Part shown: piece after piece, positions 28,593-40,400 of the stretch
Position numbering within the stretch: position 1 is the first letter of the stretch
How the letters are laid out: each line of letters begins with the position of its first letter
From: Amphibacillus sp. MSJ-3
GTDB lineage: Bacteria; Bacillota; Bacilli; Bacillales; Amphibacillaceae
Assembly (NCBI RefSeq): GCF_018919165.1
Contig: NZ_JAHLQM010000001.1
Span: forward strand, 124,001 to 188,000
Direction: 5' to 3'
DNA: 64,000 nucleotides
Program-made: the position numbers and the translations under genes
Notes under the pieces: generated by a model
Told to the model about the DNA's origin: nothing
The model's input: the letters and a program-made list of their open reading frames with translations, nothing else
Database searches by the model: none

Positions 28593-29795
28593 TTAAAATA
28601 AATGGTTAAAAGGAGCATCCTCTTGATCAGAATTAGATACCTTAATAACTTCAATATTATCAAGTAGATCAGCTAATTCCTTAGTAAGATCCAAGTGACT
28701 TTCATAATATTCTACTTTATCCTTTTTCGGTTTTGTTTTCGGTGAATTTGGGACAAATATAGTACAACAATCATCAAATGGACGAATAGAGATCGGATAT
28801 GTCCCAATTTCCTCAGCAATTTTAATAATTTCACTTTTATCCATCATAATTAAAGGGCGTAACACTGGATATGATGTCACTGCATTAATTGCATGCATAC
28901 TTTCCATCGTTTGACTTGCTACTTGTCCTAAGCTTTCTCCAGTTGTGATTGATAATATATCTAATCTTGAAGCGACTATTTCACTAATTTTCAACATCAT
29001 ACGACGCATAACAGTCATTGAATACCCAAAAGGGATTTCACGATGAATTTTCTCTTGTATCGCCGTGAAAGGTACTACGTGTACATTAATATCGTGACCA
29101 AATTCTGATAACTTTCTTGTTAAATCTAAAACTTTCTCCTTTGCACCTTCACTAGTATAGGGTGGTGAATGAAAGTGAATTGCTTCAATCTTGACACCCC
29201 TTCGCATGGCTAAATAACCAGCTACTGGACTATCTATTCCACCAGATAACAACAATAAACTTTTCCCTGAAGTTCCTACAGGCAAGCCTCCTGCACCAGG
29301 GTATCTTGCTGATGTAATAAACGTGTGTTGTTTTCTAATATCGATGTTTACTTCTAAATCTGGTTGATGGACATCAACAGTAATATTACTTGTGTTTTTT
29401 AATAAGTGTTCACCGATGATTGCATTTAACTCCTGTGAGGGGATAGGGAAATCTTTATTTGCTCTTCTAACAGAGACCTTAAAGGTTTGAACGTCTTTCT
29501 CATCTTTTAAAGCAAATAAGGCCGCTTCTTTAATCGCCACTAAGTCATTTTCGGCTTTAATTGCTAAGCTTAAACTATGGATTCCGAAAATGCGTTGACA
29601 AATAGAAATAATCTCAGTGGGGTCTTCACCATTCAATGTGATAAGCATTCGATCACGTGAACTATTTATTTGGATTAATGGAAATTCCCTTAATTGATTG
29701 CGTACATTTTCATGTAGTTGATTTGTGAATGCCTTACGGTTTTTCCCCTTTAAGGACAGTTCACCATAACGGATTAAGATATGATCATATATCAT
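28593..29795 (-). CDS. thiI: tRNA 4-thiouridine synthase / thiamine sulfur transferase ThiI
   Basis: 400 residues. N-terminal ferredoxin-like plus THUMP domain (about 1-165, RYGELSLKGKNR at the start), then the ATP pyrophosphatase PP-loop SGGIDS at 184-189 and the family motif ISIRPFDDCCTIF. It adenylates U8 of tRNA, and also serves thiamine thiazole synthesis in other bacteria. It lacks a rhodanese extension, as in B. subtilis, so sulfur should come directly from the neighbouring desulfurase. GAGGT eight bases before the ATG; only six bases from the iscS-type gene. Confidence 0.95.
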   Translation of the reverse strand: MIYDHILIRYGELSLKGKNRKAFTNQLHENVRNQLREFPLIQINSSRDRMLITLNGEDPTEIISICQRIFGIHSLSLAIKAENDLVAIKEAALFALKDEKDVQTFKVSVRRANKDFPIPSQELNAIIGEHLLKNTSNITVDVHQPDLEVNIDIRKQHTFITSARYPGAGGLPVGTSGKSLLLLSGGIDSPVAGYLAMRRGVKIEAIHFHSPPYTSEGAKEKVLDLTRKLSEFGHDINVHVVPFTAIQEKIHREIPFGYSMTVMRRMMLKISEIVASRLDILSITTGESLGQVASQTMESMHAINAVTSYPVLRPLIMMDKSEIIKIAEEIGTYPISIRPFDDCCTIFVPNSPKTKPKKDKVEYYESHLDLTKELADLLDNIEVIKVSNSDQEDAPFNHLF

Positions 29796-29801
29796 AATTA
29801 T

Positions 29802-30941
29802 TTACCTCATAACTTGTTTTAATTCATTGATAATTCTTTTTAGTGCCTGAACAAACAATATGATTTCTCCAGATGTATTTTGATAAGATAAGCTAATTCT
29901 CAATGCAGAATTACGCTGTTCTTTAGGAAGCTGAATCGCTCGCAAAACAGTACTTTCATCATTTTTTTTTGAAGAACAGGCCGCTTGAGTCGAAACATAG
30001 ATTTGTCGTTCTTCTAGAGCATGTAAAACAACTTCCGGTTTTAAGCCTGGAATTGAAATATTAAGGATATGTGGTGCTTGATTTTCAGGTGTATTGATAA
30101 TAACTTCTGAGATTTGATTAAGTTGTTCCCGTAACACTTGATTAAGTTGTATTAAATGATCCTGGTGATGCAAACTTTGCTCCAATATTAGTCGGATCGC
30201 TCGTACCAATGAGACAATGCCAGCCAAATTTTCAGTTCCTGATCGTCGATTATTTTGTTGCCCACCACCGTGAAATAGTGGATATAGCCTGATACCATCA
30301 CGAACATAGAGCAATCCTGTTCCTTTTAGACCATGGATTTTGTGGCCAGAAATAGTTGCTAAATCAACATAAGCATCTTTCCACTTTAAGTCGACTTTAC
30401 CAAATCCCTGGACATCATCAACATGGAAAAAAGTATATCTCCGATCCTTTAAGAGCCTACCAATTTGCTCAATCGGTTGGATTGTCCCCATTTCATTATT
30501 GACATGCATGATACTGACAAGAATCGTATCTTCCCTTAATGCTTTTTTTACAGTTTCAACTGAAACGATTCCTGACTGATCAACAGGTAAATAAGTCACT
30601 TCAAATCCCATTTCCTCCATTGAACGAAAAGCATTCAGAATTGAAGGATGCTCTATCTCTGTCGTAATTAGGTGGTTTCCTCGGTTTTGATAAGCATGAG
30701 CGATTCCTTTTACCGCCATATTATTCCCTTCTGTTCCGCCAGAAGTGAAAATTATTTCGGTTGGATTAACAGATAGCAATTGACTTGCTTGTTGATAGGA
30801 TTCCCTTAATAATCGATCCGCTTCTAATCCAAATTGATGTGCTGACGATGTGTTACCATAATATTTTCGTGATACTTCAATAAATGTTTCTAATATATCA
30901 TCATGTGGTTTAGTTGTTGCACTATTATCAAAATATATCAT
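29802..30941 (-). CDS. nifZ: Cysteine desulfurase paired with ThiI (NifZ/IscS type)
   Basis: PLP enzyme of 379 residues releasing sulfur from cysteine as a persulfide. FDNSATTKPHDDI start, TSGGTEGNN, the cofactor lysine K201 in ISGHKIHG, RSGTENLAG, and the catalytic cysteine C322 in STQAACSSKK, in a short-loop context. It sits six bases before thiI; B. subtilis NifZ plays this role with ThiI for s4U8. GGAGGG before the ATG. It is not the Suf or housekeeping Fe-S gene by context. Confidence 0.94.
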   Translation of the reverse strand: MIYFDNSATTKPHDDILETFIEVSRKYYGNTSSAHQFGLEADRLLRESYQQASQLLSVNPTEIIFTSGGTEGNNMAVKGIAHAYQNRGNHLITTEIEHPSILNAFRSMEEMGFEVTYLPVDQSGIVSVETVKKALREDTILVSIMHVNNEMGTIQPIEQIGRLLKDRRYTFFHVDDVQGFGKVDLKWKDAYVDLATISGHKIHGLKGTGLLYVRDGIRLYPLFHGGGQQNNRRSGTENLAGIVSLVRAIRLILEQSLHHQDHLIQLNQVLREQLNQISEVIINTPENQAPHILNISIPGLKPEVVLHALEERQIYVSTQAACSSKKNDESTVLRAIQLPKEQRNSALRISLSYQNTSGEIILFVQALKRIINELKQVMR

Positions 30942-31089
30942 TGGCTTTCCCTCCAGTTATCATTATCAGTCCTAACTGGCAATAAAAATATCTCAAGCAG
31001 TAATGAACAGTACTTTTATGCATTTAATTATTTTAACATAATAATTTTATAAATTAAATATTCTAATCAATATATCAGATATTTGGCCA

Positions 31090-31119
31090 AATAAAAAAAC
31101 CCATTATGGGCTTTTTTAT
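31090..31119 (-). terminator. Terminator after the 133-residue membrane gene
   Basis: AATAAAAAAACCCA and TGGGCTTTTTTATT form a near-perfect stem with a 3-base loop, its left arm touching the stop codon of the gene on the minus strand. T-rich arm fits intrinsic termination. Confidence 0.8.
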
Positions 31120-31520
31120 TAATTTAAACTAACGAGATCTAATAAATCGTCAATAGAAATTGGATGTTCTTTTTCAAAATCGTATAATATGTCGTTATAA
31201 TGACTACTAGCTCTTTCTTCCAAGGTTTTTGGTACCGTCTCCGTTGCAGGAACTAATTCAGACTCTGAAGTTTCTTGTATTTCAACTTCAGATGTTGCCT
31301 CATCCTTAACCGAAGTTTCGTAATTCCTTGCTTTCTCTTCAGCTTGTGAATGCTTGACAATTAACTTACTATCCTCAATTTGTTTATTTTCAATTTGAAT
31401 ATCTTTTGCATCTATTTCTATCTCATGAACTGAATTATCACTAAGTAAGAAAATAGTAAAAAATAACCCCCATATGCTTAATGATAATATTGAAATACTA
31501 AATAATGATACTTTTCTCAT
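31119..31520 (-). CDS. Uncharacterised single-pass membrane protein
   Basis: 133 residues, no family recognised. One N-terminal hydrophobic helix (about residues 6-27), then a polar acidic outer region (pattern of E, S, T, K; ETSVKDEATSEVEIQETSES near 68-87) and a C-terminal stretch SSHYNDILYDFEKEHPISIDDLLDLV. AAGGAAAG precedes the ATG. It is 18 bases downstream of ezrA in the same direction and has its own terminator, so it is likely cotranscribed with ezrA. A role in division is possible by context only. Confidence 0.7.
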   Translation of the reverse strand: MRKVSLFSISILSLSIWGLFFTIFLLSDNSVHEIEIDAKDIQIENKQIEDSKLIVKHSQAEEKARNYETSVKDEATSEVEIQETSESELVPATETVPKTLEERASSHYNDILYDFEKEHPISIDDLLDLVSLN

Positions 31521-31538
31521 CTTTCTTTCCTTCTTCCA

Positions 31539-33233
31539 CTAACTTGGTACTTTAATTGTTGTTTCAAGTCGCTTTAACGCACCTGGTTCAACATCTTCCA
31601 AAGACTGAGAAGCTGTTTCCAATGCCTGTTCATAATTACACTCTCTAAACATTTGTTCAGCCTCAGTCAATTTTGAGGCTAATGTAGGATTTTGGCTTCG
31701 ATAGCGATTTGCATATTGAATAACTCGTTCAATTAGATAAGCCTGCTCAATCATTGCCTCAGTCTGTTCTATTAATGAATGAACAGAAGCAGTGGCTTCC
31801 ATTAAAGCATGGTTTACCAGGCCCATATCTAATGGTTCTTCTGTAAGCTTTTCTAATACAAGGGTACATTTATCGGTTGCTTCATCTATTTGATTCCAAA
31901 TAAAAGGCGGAATACCCGGTAAGTTACTTTTCTGTAACTCACGGTCAGCTTCGAATAACTTATGTTGCAAATCCCGGATTTTTTCCTTTGCTTCTAATTC
32001 ATCTTTTCGAATCGTTCTAATTTGATCTTTAAATTCAACATGTGCCTGTTTTAGTTTTTGTAAATCTTGAAAACTTACCTCTAAATCCTCTTTTAATGAG
32101 ACATATGACTGATTATCGGCCTTTAGATCCTGATTAATTTGTTGATATTGAGCTTCTAATTGATTGATCCATTTCCCTAAATTAGAATATAAGGCAAGGT
32201 CATTTTCTTCTAAATAATAGGTTTTTTGTAAATCTGCTACTTCTTCATCAGTTGCTTTAAAATCATCAAGAACTTCTGAAATAAGTACTTCAAAATTACT
32301 TAGATGCTTATCAACATAAATCCTTGCTTTTGACTCTTCTTCTAAAGTCTCATATATCTCTTGAATTCGTTCCTCAATTGTCACGACAAAATCAAAAATG
32401 GATTGATCATCTGTCTCTTCCATTCGGCTAACATACACTTGTAATTGCTCCTCTAAATCAGATAATTCACTTTGGAAATTATGGAAGTTTATTTGATAAC
32501 CATCAACTTTCATTTGATTAAGACCGTTATTTAATTCTTTAATTTGATTAGGTAACTCGATTTTACATTTTCGATAAATGGCTGGGAAATCCTCGATTCG
32601 TTTCGTTAAATCATCAAGTTTAACTTTAATATCATTAATTATTTGGCTCGCTTCATAATAATTTCCTGCTTCTGTTTCAAGATGGAATTGATCAAGGCAA
32701 AGCTTTTGATCACTAATCTCAGCCTCAAATCTCTTTTCTGCCTTACCATATGAGTGTAAATCATGTAATATCATATTTCTTAACTTTTTAATTTGAGGGC
32801 TGACCTCTTCTGCTAATTGACGACTTTTCTTTTCAGAATCAAGTAATTCATCTAATTCACGATACATATTTGCAATTGTTTGCTCAGCATCACTAAGTAT
32901 TTTTTCGACCGTATTTAAATAATTATTAGCAGACGGGATATTAAATCGATCCGCCGCTTCTTCAGCATCAAATAATTGTTCTTCTATATTAGGTAAGTCA
33001 CTTGTTAAAATTTGATCCCAAGTTTCCTTCCAAGATTCAAACTTTGTTTGTGTTTCCCCTGATAGTCTTAAAGCCTTAATTCGTTGTAACTCAGCGGATA
33101 CATTACGATTCATAATGTCTATTTTCCAAGATTCCAGTTTATCCACACGATCATAAATTCTTTTTCGTAAAATCAAACTAATAATAATCAGTGCAATAAT
33201 AATGAGAATAAACCCTATAATATAGGCAACCAT
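31539..33233 (-). CDS. ezrA: Septation ring formation regulator EzrA
   Basis: 564 residues: one N-terminal membrane helix (about 3-22), RKRIYDRVDKLESWKIDIMNR directly after it, then spectrin-like coiled-coil repeats through the whole length (heptad-rich, E/K/Q/L). The C-terminal QNPTLASKLTEAEQMFRECNYEQALE conforms to the family patch needed for midcell location. EzrA limits extra FtsZ rings and helps cell-wall machinery shuttle. AAGGAGG before the ATG. It lies between thiI-nifZ and rpsD as in B. subtilis. Confidence 0.96.
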   Translation of the reverse strand: MVAYIIGFILIIIALIIISLILRKRIYDRVDKLESWKIDIMNRNVSAELQRIKALRLSGETQTKFESWKETWDQILTSDLPNIEEQLFDAEEAADRFNIPSANNYLNTVEKILSDAEQTIANMYRELDELLDSEKKSRQLAEEVSPQIKKLRNMILHDLHSYGKAEKRFEAEISDQKLCLDQFHLETEAGNYYEASQIINDIKVKLDDLTKRIEDFPAIYRKCKIELPNQIKELNNGLNQMKVDGYQINFHNFQSELSDLEEQLQVYVSRMEETDDQSIFDFVVTIEERIQEIYETLEEESKARIYVDKHLSNFEVLISEVLDDFKATDEEVADLQKTYYLEENDLALYSNLGKWINQLEAQYQQINQDLKADNQSYVSLKEDLEVSFQDLQKLKQAHVEFKDQIRTIRKDELEAKEKIRDLQHKLFEADRELQKSNLPGIPPFIWNQIDEATDKCTLVLEKLTEEPLDMGLVNHALMEATASVHSLIEQTEAMIEQAYLIERVIQYANRYRSQNPTLASKLTEAEQMFRECNYEQALETASQSLEDVEPGALKRLETTIKVPS

Positions 33234-33634
33234 GTTAATCCTCCTTAATGATATTAACGATTCAGTTATATTAATTGTTAATTTAGTTTTTTTATGTCAT
33301 AGTTATCATTATCATACCATGAACAGCGATCATTTTGCTAAAAAAATTAAAATAAATCGACTTTTGTCATTTTTTAAATAAAATAATACATCTCTGTTTA
33401 GGAAGTAAGTCATTAGACCTTAATTTATGGCTGTTTTTGTATAAAAAGCTTATTCAAAATAACAAAACATTTGATAAAATGCTTATGACTTGATCAAATC
33501 AAATAGAAAGGTTAGCTTGGAAATTGTCTTAACTTTAAACGGTAGTTCTGAAGTACGGGTATTAAGGTTCTAAATATTGTTTTAGAATGAACAGCTTTTA
33601 TTATATATGAATTCTAACAAAAAGGAGAAATGAT
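33234..33634. other. Divergent intergenic region ezrA / methionine sulfoxide reductase gene
   Basis: 400 AT-rich bases. A plausible plus-strand promoter is TTCAAA-16-TAAAAT near 33454-33481. An inverted repeat ATTTGAT...ATCAAAT overlaps its -10 side. No gene seen. Confidence 0.45.
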
Positions 33635-34102
33635 ATGTCTGAAGAAAAAAATTACTTGCTTTTATTAAAACAATTACAAGCATTAGTTAAGGATGAACCA
33701 GATCCGATCGCTAACTTATCGAATAGTGCAGCATTGTTAAATCAGTTTATGGATAGAATCAATTGGGTTGGCTTTTATTTACTTAAAAACAGCCAATTAG
33801 TTTTAGGACCATTTCAAGGACTACCTGCCTGTACTAGACTTGAGGTTGGCAAAGGGGTTTGTGGTACTGCCGTTCAAGAAAACAAGACACAACGAGTAGC
33901 CGATGTTCATAAATTCCCTGAACACATCGCTTGTGATGTAGCTAGCCGATCAGAAATAGTTATTCCACTAAGGAAAAACAACCAAATTGTTGGAGTATTA
34001 GACATTGATAGTCCGGAACTTGATCGATTTAATGAACTTGATCAAATCTATCTTGAGAAGTTTTGTGAACAGTTAATGAATGATCTACCTTCCATCTTTT
34101 AA
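33635..34102 (+). CDS. ytsP: Free methionine-(R)-sulfoxide reductase (GAF domain, YtsP)
   Basis: 155 residues, a single GAF domain that reduces free Met-R-O with thioredoxin. Family motifs NWVGFYLLKNSQLVLGPFQG, then the three redox cysteines in LPACTR, GVCGTA and HIACD, and VIPLRKNNQIVGVLDIDS. GGAG eight bases before the ATG. It lies directly upstream of rpsD, as in B. subtilis. Confidence 0.94.
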   Translation: MSEEKNYLLLLKQLQALVKDEPDPIANLSNSAALLNQFMDRINWVGFYLLKNSQLVLGPFQGLPACTRLEVGKGVCGTAVQENKTQRVADVHKFPEHIACDVASRSEIVIPLRKNNQIVGVLDIDSPELDRFNELDQIYLEKFCEQLMNDLPSIF

Positions 34103-34223
34103 AGTTAGATATTATAGTCCCTCGATTAAAATCAATGTTCAATTGGGGGCTTCATCAAACTTAAAGTCATTTATTTAACAATTGGGTTAATTCTCCCCTT
34201 CTTTTTATAATATGGATAAGTAG

Positions 34224-34252
34224 TTGACTTCAATATTAGAACACTCTATAAT
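34224..34252 (+). promoter_or_regulatory. Strong sigma-A promoter of rpsD
   Basis: TTGACT and a perfect TATAAT are separated by 17 bases. The expected start near 34259 gives an untranslated leader of about 225 bases. Confidence 0.85.
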
Positions 34253-34258
34253 AGACTT

Positions 34259-34485
34259 TGTGTAAAAAAGGTAGCCTATGTGAACCACCGGTTGTTCATT
34301 TTGTTCCTTGCATAAGATTTTTAATTCTAATACCGCAAAAGTTTCTTAAAATTTTTAATTATGTAAGGTGTATCGTGTAACTCTCTGCTGCTGGAGCGAT
34401 GGTACATGAAAACAAAATGTCAAGCGATCACGGAACACAATATCTTGTTTTATGCAAAAATTTAATATAAAGGAGAGAATGCACT
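34259..34485 (+). promoter_or_regulatory. rpsD leader, probable S4 autoregulatory region
   Basis: The long leader begins with a hairpin TGAACcACC/GGTtGTTCA (34281-34298) and contains further paired segments before the AAAGGAGAG ribosome site. In B. subtilis S4 represses its own gene through the leader. The presence of that target here is inferred from position and length; I did not fold it against a model. Confidence 0.5.
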
Positions 34486-35088
34486 ATGGCTCGCTATACA
34501 GGTCCTGTATGGAAAAAGTCTCGTCGTCTCGGTATTTCATTAACTGGTACAGGTAAGGAATTAGATAAGCGTCCTTACGCACCTGGACAACATGGTCCAA
34601 ATCAACGTAAAAAGCTTACAGAATATGGTTTGCAATTACAAGAAAAACAAAAACTTCGCTTTATGTATGGTGTAAATGAACGTCAGTTTAGAACACTATT
34701 CAACAAAGCAAGTAAAATCAAAGGGGTTCACGGTGAAAACTTCATGATCCTTTTAGAATCACGTTTGGATAATGTCGTTTACCGTCTTGGCTTAGCTCGT
34801 ACTCGTCGCCAAGCCCGTCAACTAGTAAACCACGGACATATTACAGTTGATGGAAGTCGAGTTGATATTCCATCTTACCTTGTAAAACCTGGTCAAACAA
34901 TTGGTGTTCGTGAAAAATCACAAAAACTTGCAATCATTGCTGAAGCACTTGAAGCTAATGCTTTTGTACCTGAATATTTAACTTTTAATGCAGACAACTT
35001 AGAAGGAACATATTCTCGTTACCCTGAACGTGCTGAATTACCAGCAGAAATCAATGAAGCTCTTATTGTTGAGTGGTATTCACGCTAG
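34486..35088 (+). CDS. rpsD: Ribosomal protein S4
   Basis: 200 residues, [16 protein letters not shown] start. This is the cysteine-free (C-minus) form without an N-terminal zinc site. The S4 RNA-binding domain spans about 92-155 ([41 protein letters not shown]). It nucleates 30S assembly by binding 16S rRNA 5' domain. Monocistronic, with strong promoter, long leader and terminator. Codon usage and GC are richer than in flanking genes, as expected for high expression. Confidence 0.98.
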   Translation: MARYTGPVWKKSRRLGISLTGTGKELDKRPYAPGQHGPNQRKKLTEYGLQLQEKQKLRFMYGVNERQFRTLFNKASKIKGVHGENFMILLESRLDNVVYRLGLARTRRQARQLVNHGHITVDGSRVDIPSYLVKPGQTIGVREKSQKLAIIAEALEANAFVPEYLTFNADNLEGTYSRYPERAELPAEINEALIVEWYSR

Positions 35089-35117
35089 GATTTCTGAAAG
35101 GCAAATGCTAAATTTAA

Positions 35118-35165
35118 AATGCCCTGCAACTATTGATATATCCAATAGTTACAGGGCATTTTTTA
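35118..35165 (+). terminator. Terminator after rpsD
   Basis: AATGCCCTG plus AACTATTG pair with CAATAGTT plus CAGGGCATT (one mismatch), followed by TTTTT. A long GC-containing stem 30 bases after the stop. Confidence 0.9.
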
Positions 35166-35734
35166 ATATAATGCACGAATCGATAGCTAGTTAAAACTAT
35201 AATTATGGTGGCTTAGTGTTGATAAATGCATTGTGGATCTAAGGGTTTTATACCTATTTTATGGATTACATTGCTTCACTAGTTCTTTTAGTTAAAGATC
35301 ACTTGAAAACGCCTTTGTTCATTCGAAAAAACGCTATATTACTTTCTACACATATTCTTCAAAACTTTTCCTAAACTCTAATTGTACACCTACTGTTACA
35401 ATCTACTTTCCTTCTTTATGCCATACTATGTAGGGACCAATTTCTTATGAATCTTCCTTATTCCTTCAATCCTGCTATAGATAGCAAAACTCTCCAACTC
35501 CCCCATTAGCTAATATGTTTTAAATAAAGCATGCTATTTAAAACAATGGCCTAGATAACGAAAGCAGCTACTCTAGAAAGAGTTTTCCTATGATGATCAA
35601 AGGCAGATAACCCTCCAGTTAATTGATTCATCTACTCAAACCAGAAAACTTATTCTTAAATTTGATAGGTCCCATAGAATGATGATAGGTATTTTCAGAC
35701 CCAAAAGTAACCATTTACTCTTAGGTCTGCCTTC
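35166..35734. other. Gene-free gap between rpsD and tyrS
   Basis: About 570 AT-rich bases between convergent genes. The only structure seen is a hairpin right after the tyrS stop (35696-35729: CAGACC/GGTCTG with inner AGTAA/TTACT) without a T-run. Nothing else recognisable; it could be remains of lost genes. Confidence 0.5.
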
Positions 35735-37018
<1,284 letters not shown>

Positions 37019-37028
37019 TCATTATCAT

Positions 37029-37265
37029 TTAAAAAACAAAAAAAGTAGATCCTGTCCCCAGAAAGGGACGAGATCTACTCGTGGTACCACCCTCGTTGCA
37101 ATAATCATTGCCACTCATATTGATAACGATACTGTACGTACCGCTCCCCCAAAAAGGATTAGGGGAGAAGCTCAAGATTTGTAATTCACTTAAATACTTT
37201 ACACTGATTTGCACCAACCACCAGTTCTCTGTATGTAGGGAGTAATAAGCTACTAAAAACTTTCA
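37029..37265 (-). promoter_or_regulatory. Tyrosine T-box leader of tyrS
   Basis: Minus-strand features in order: stem I with AGAGA and GGTGGTTGG segments; a specifier loop GAATTAC in which TAC (37183-37181) is the Tyr codon; the conserved T-box AGGGTGGTACCACG (37093-37080); and a terminator stem AGTAGATC..GTCCC/GGGAC..GATCTACT (37044-37079) followed by a run of Ts. The TGGT bulge fits a tRNA ending ACCA. Uncharged tRNA-Tyr should stabilise the antiterminator and allow tyrS transcription. Confidence 0.95.
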
Positions 37266-37293
37266 TCGCTAATTTAATATCTGTTTTGTATCA

Positions 37294-37322
37294 TTAATAT
37301 CATATTTTAATAATAAAGGCAA
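37294..37322 (-). promoter_or_regulatory. Candidate promoter of the tyrS T-box transcript
   Basis: TTGCCT (37322-37317) and TATTAA (37299-37294) on the minus strand are 17 bases apart, just upstream of stem I of the T-box leader. Confidence 0.5.
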
Positions 37323-37404
37323 GTTCTAAACATAAAAAACAAAATTCGCTATTTCCACCAATTAAATGTGTTATAATATGAATTGGATTTTAGGAGGTTA
37401 GCAA

Positions 37405-40400
37405 ATGAATGATCAAGATAAATTTAAACAAATACGGTCTAAATCCAAGTCACTCATTGACCGGGGTATTATACAAAGATTCTCTCGTATTTCTTATGAT
37501 GTTATTTGGAATATTATCCTCTTTTTTATTGTGATTGGAATAATTGGGCTCTTCTTCATTGGAGGTGTCGGAGCTGGATACTTCGCTTCTTTAATTAAAG
37601 ATGAACCCTTGCGATCAAGCGAATCTATGGTAAACGCAATTTATAATTATGAGGAAACATCTGAAATATACTTTGCTAATGAAGTTTACTTAGGTGAGGT
37701 AAGCTCAGATCTTCACCGTGAAGTGACAGCATTAGATCAGGTATCAGATGATATTATCCATGGGATTATTGCTACAGAAGATGAATACTTTGAAACCCAT
37801 GAAGGAATTGTCCCTAAAGCCATTTTACGTGCCGTCTTTCAAGAAGTAACAGGATCAAACGTTCAAACGGGTGGAAGTACTCTAACACAACAAATTATTA
37901 AAAATCAAATTTTAACCAATGAGGTCTCTTTTGATCGAAAGGCAAAGGAAATAATCTTAGCCATGCGCTTAGAAAAGTTTATGGATAAAGATGAAATCCT
38001 TGAAGCCTATCTAAATATCGTTTCATTTGGGCGAAATGCAAATGGAAGGAATATTGCTGGTATTCAGACAGCAACTGAAGGAATATTCGGTTTAGATGCT
38101 GATGAAGTGAATCTTGCACAAGCTGCTTTTCTAGCCGGCCTACCGCAAAGTCCTATTTCTTATAGTCCATTTACAAATAGTGGATCAATTAAATCTGAAG
38201 AAGGATTAGAACCTGGATTAAAGCGAATGGAAACTGTTTTATCGCGAATGCTACAAGCTGGTTATATCACTGAAGAACAATATGAAGAAGCGCTTGAATT
38301 TGATTTAGTAGCTAGTTTAGCTGAACGTCAACCTACAACACACGATAAATATCCTTATCTATCTGAGGAAATTCGTAGACGGACCGAGATAATTATTAAA
38401 GAAAAATTAGCACTCGAAGATGGATACACATTAGAAGAACTTCAATCAAATGAAGAATTAAATGAACAATATCAAATGTACGCTGCTCGAGAGTTATCAC
38501 AAGGTGGTTATAAAATTCATACCACAATTAATAAAGAACTTTACGATACATTCCAGGATGTAACTGCAAATTATAACAATTTTGGTAGGGATAAAACGGC
38601 CATAAATAGACTTACTAAAGAAACAATTATGACTGAAGATCCTGAAACAGGTAAACTCGTTCCATTAGTTCAACAGCAACAAGCCGGGGCTGTTTTAAGG
38701 GATAACAAAACTGGAGCAATATTGGCTTTTGTTGCTGGCCGCGACTTTGAGAAAGATAACGTTAACTTTGCAACAGCAACTACGAGACGTCAGGTTGGAA
38801 GTACTGCTAAACCATTAATCGTATATGGTCCAGCATTTGAAGAAGGTACACTACAACCCGGTTCTGTCATAGCCGATGTTTCTTTTACCTACAGCGATGG
38901 TTCAGGCTCTTGGAGTCCAACTAACTTTGTTGCAGGCCGTTATTATGGGTTAGTTACAGCAAGAACAGCACTAGCTCAGTCATACAACGTTTCAACTGCA
39001 TCGGCTTATATTGATTTATTATCCGGTCATAATCCAGTACCGGACTATTTAGTGAAAATGGGCTTTGATCATTTCTCAGAAGAGAACTACTCGTACGCTT
39101 CAAACGCCTTAGGAACTTTTGATGCAACAGTTGAAGAAAACACAGATGCTTTCTCAACTTTCGCTAATAAGGGGAAATTTGTTGAAGGTTACATGATTGA
39201 AACAATTGAAACCGTTGATGGTGAAACGATTTATCAACATGAAAGTGAACCGGTTGAAGTATTTAGTAGCCAAACCAGCTATTTAATTATTGATATGATG
39301 CGTGATGTTTTAACAAGTGGTACAGGACGTACGGCTCGAGCAAGTTTAAGTCACCCTAATGTAGATTGGGCGGGTAAAACTGGAACAACAAATGACTTTA
39401 AAGATGCTTGGTTTGTAGCCTTAAACCCTAATGTTACACTTGGAACTTGGATGGGCTATGGTTATGAACAACCATTGGATGATGGCTATAGTGGACGAAA
39501 TCAAGCATATTGGGCACAATTAGTTAATGCTGCTACAGAGGTAGCTCCCGATATAATGGCTCCATCTAAAAAATTCGAACAACCAGATGGAATTGTTAAA
39601 CGGTCATTTTCTCTAGCTTCAGGGTTAATCCCTTCGGATATCACTAAGTCTCTAGGCTTAGTAGGAAGCGATATTTTCAACTCTAAATTTGTCCCTAAAA
39701 AAGAGGATTATAGCCTAATCAAGGGGAATTATATTATGATTGATGGTAAAGCAGTCGCACCTGGAAAAAACACACCAAGTGAATTCACACAAGGCAATGG
39801 TGTTATGTTTAATCCTGAATGGTTAAGTGATATGGGTTATGATAAACTAAATGATATCAATCAACTGATCCCCGCGAATAATTCTATCTGGAATAATGTT
39901 AAATTTCCTAATTCAGAAGTAGGAAAGGTAAAAGATGATGGTAAAAAACCAAATGCACCGCGGTCCTTATCGAAATCAGGAAATACACTAAGTTGGAGCA
40001 AATCATCTAGCAATGATGTTGTTGGTTATCGGGTTTATCGCGCTAAAAGTCCAGATGGAAAGTTTAGTTTATACAAATCAACAACTGACACAAGTATTAA
40101 TGTAGGTAAGTCTAGTGGCGTATATCAAGTTGCTGCTGTTGACTATTTTGGCCGAGAATCCAAGCGAAGTTCTAGTTTTGTTGATGGTAGTAGTGATAAA
40201 GACAATCATAAGAATCACAAGGATAAAGATGATAAGAAAGATAACAAAAATAAAGACGATGAAAAAGATGAAAAATCTAAGTCGGATAAAAAAGATAAAG
40301 AAGACAAGAAAAATAATGACAATGACGGAGATCGTGATAACAAAGATAAATCCAACGATGATAAATCCAATGATTCGGCAACGAATAAAGATGACAACGA

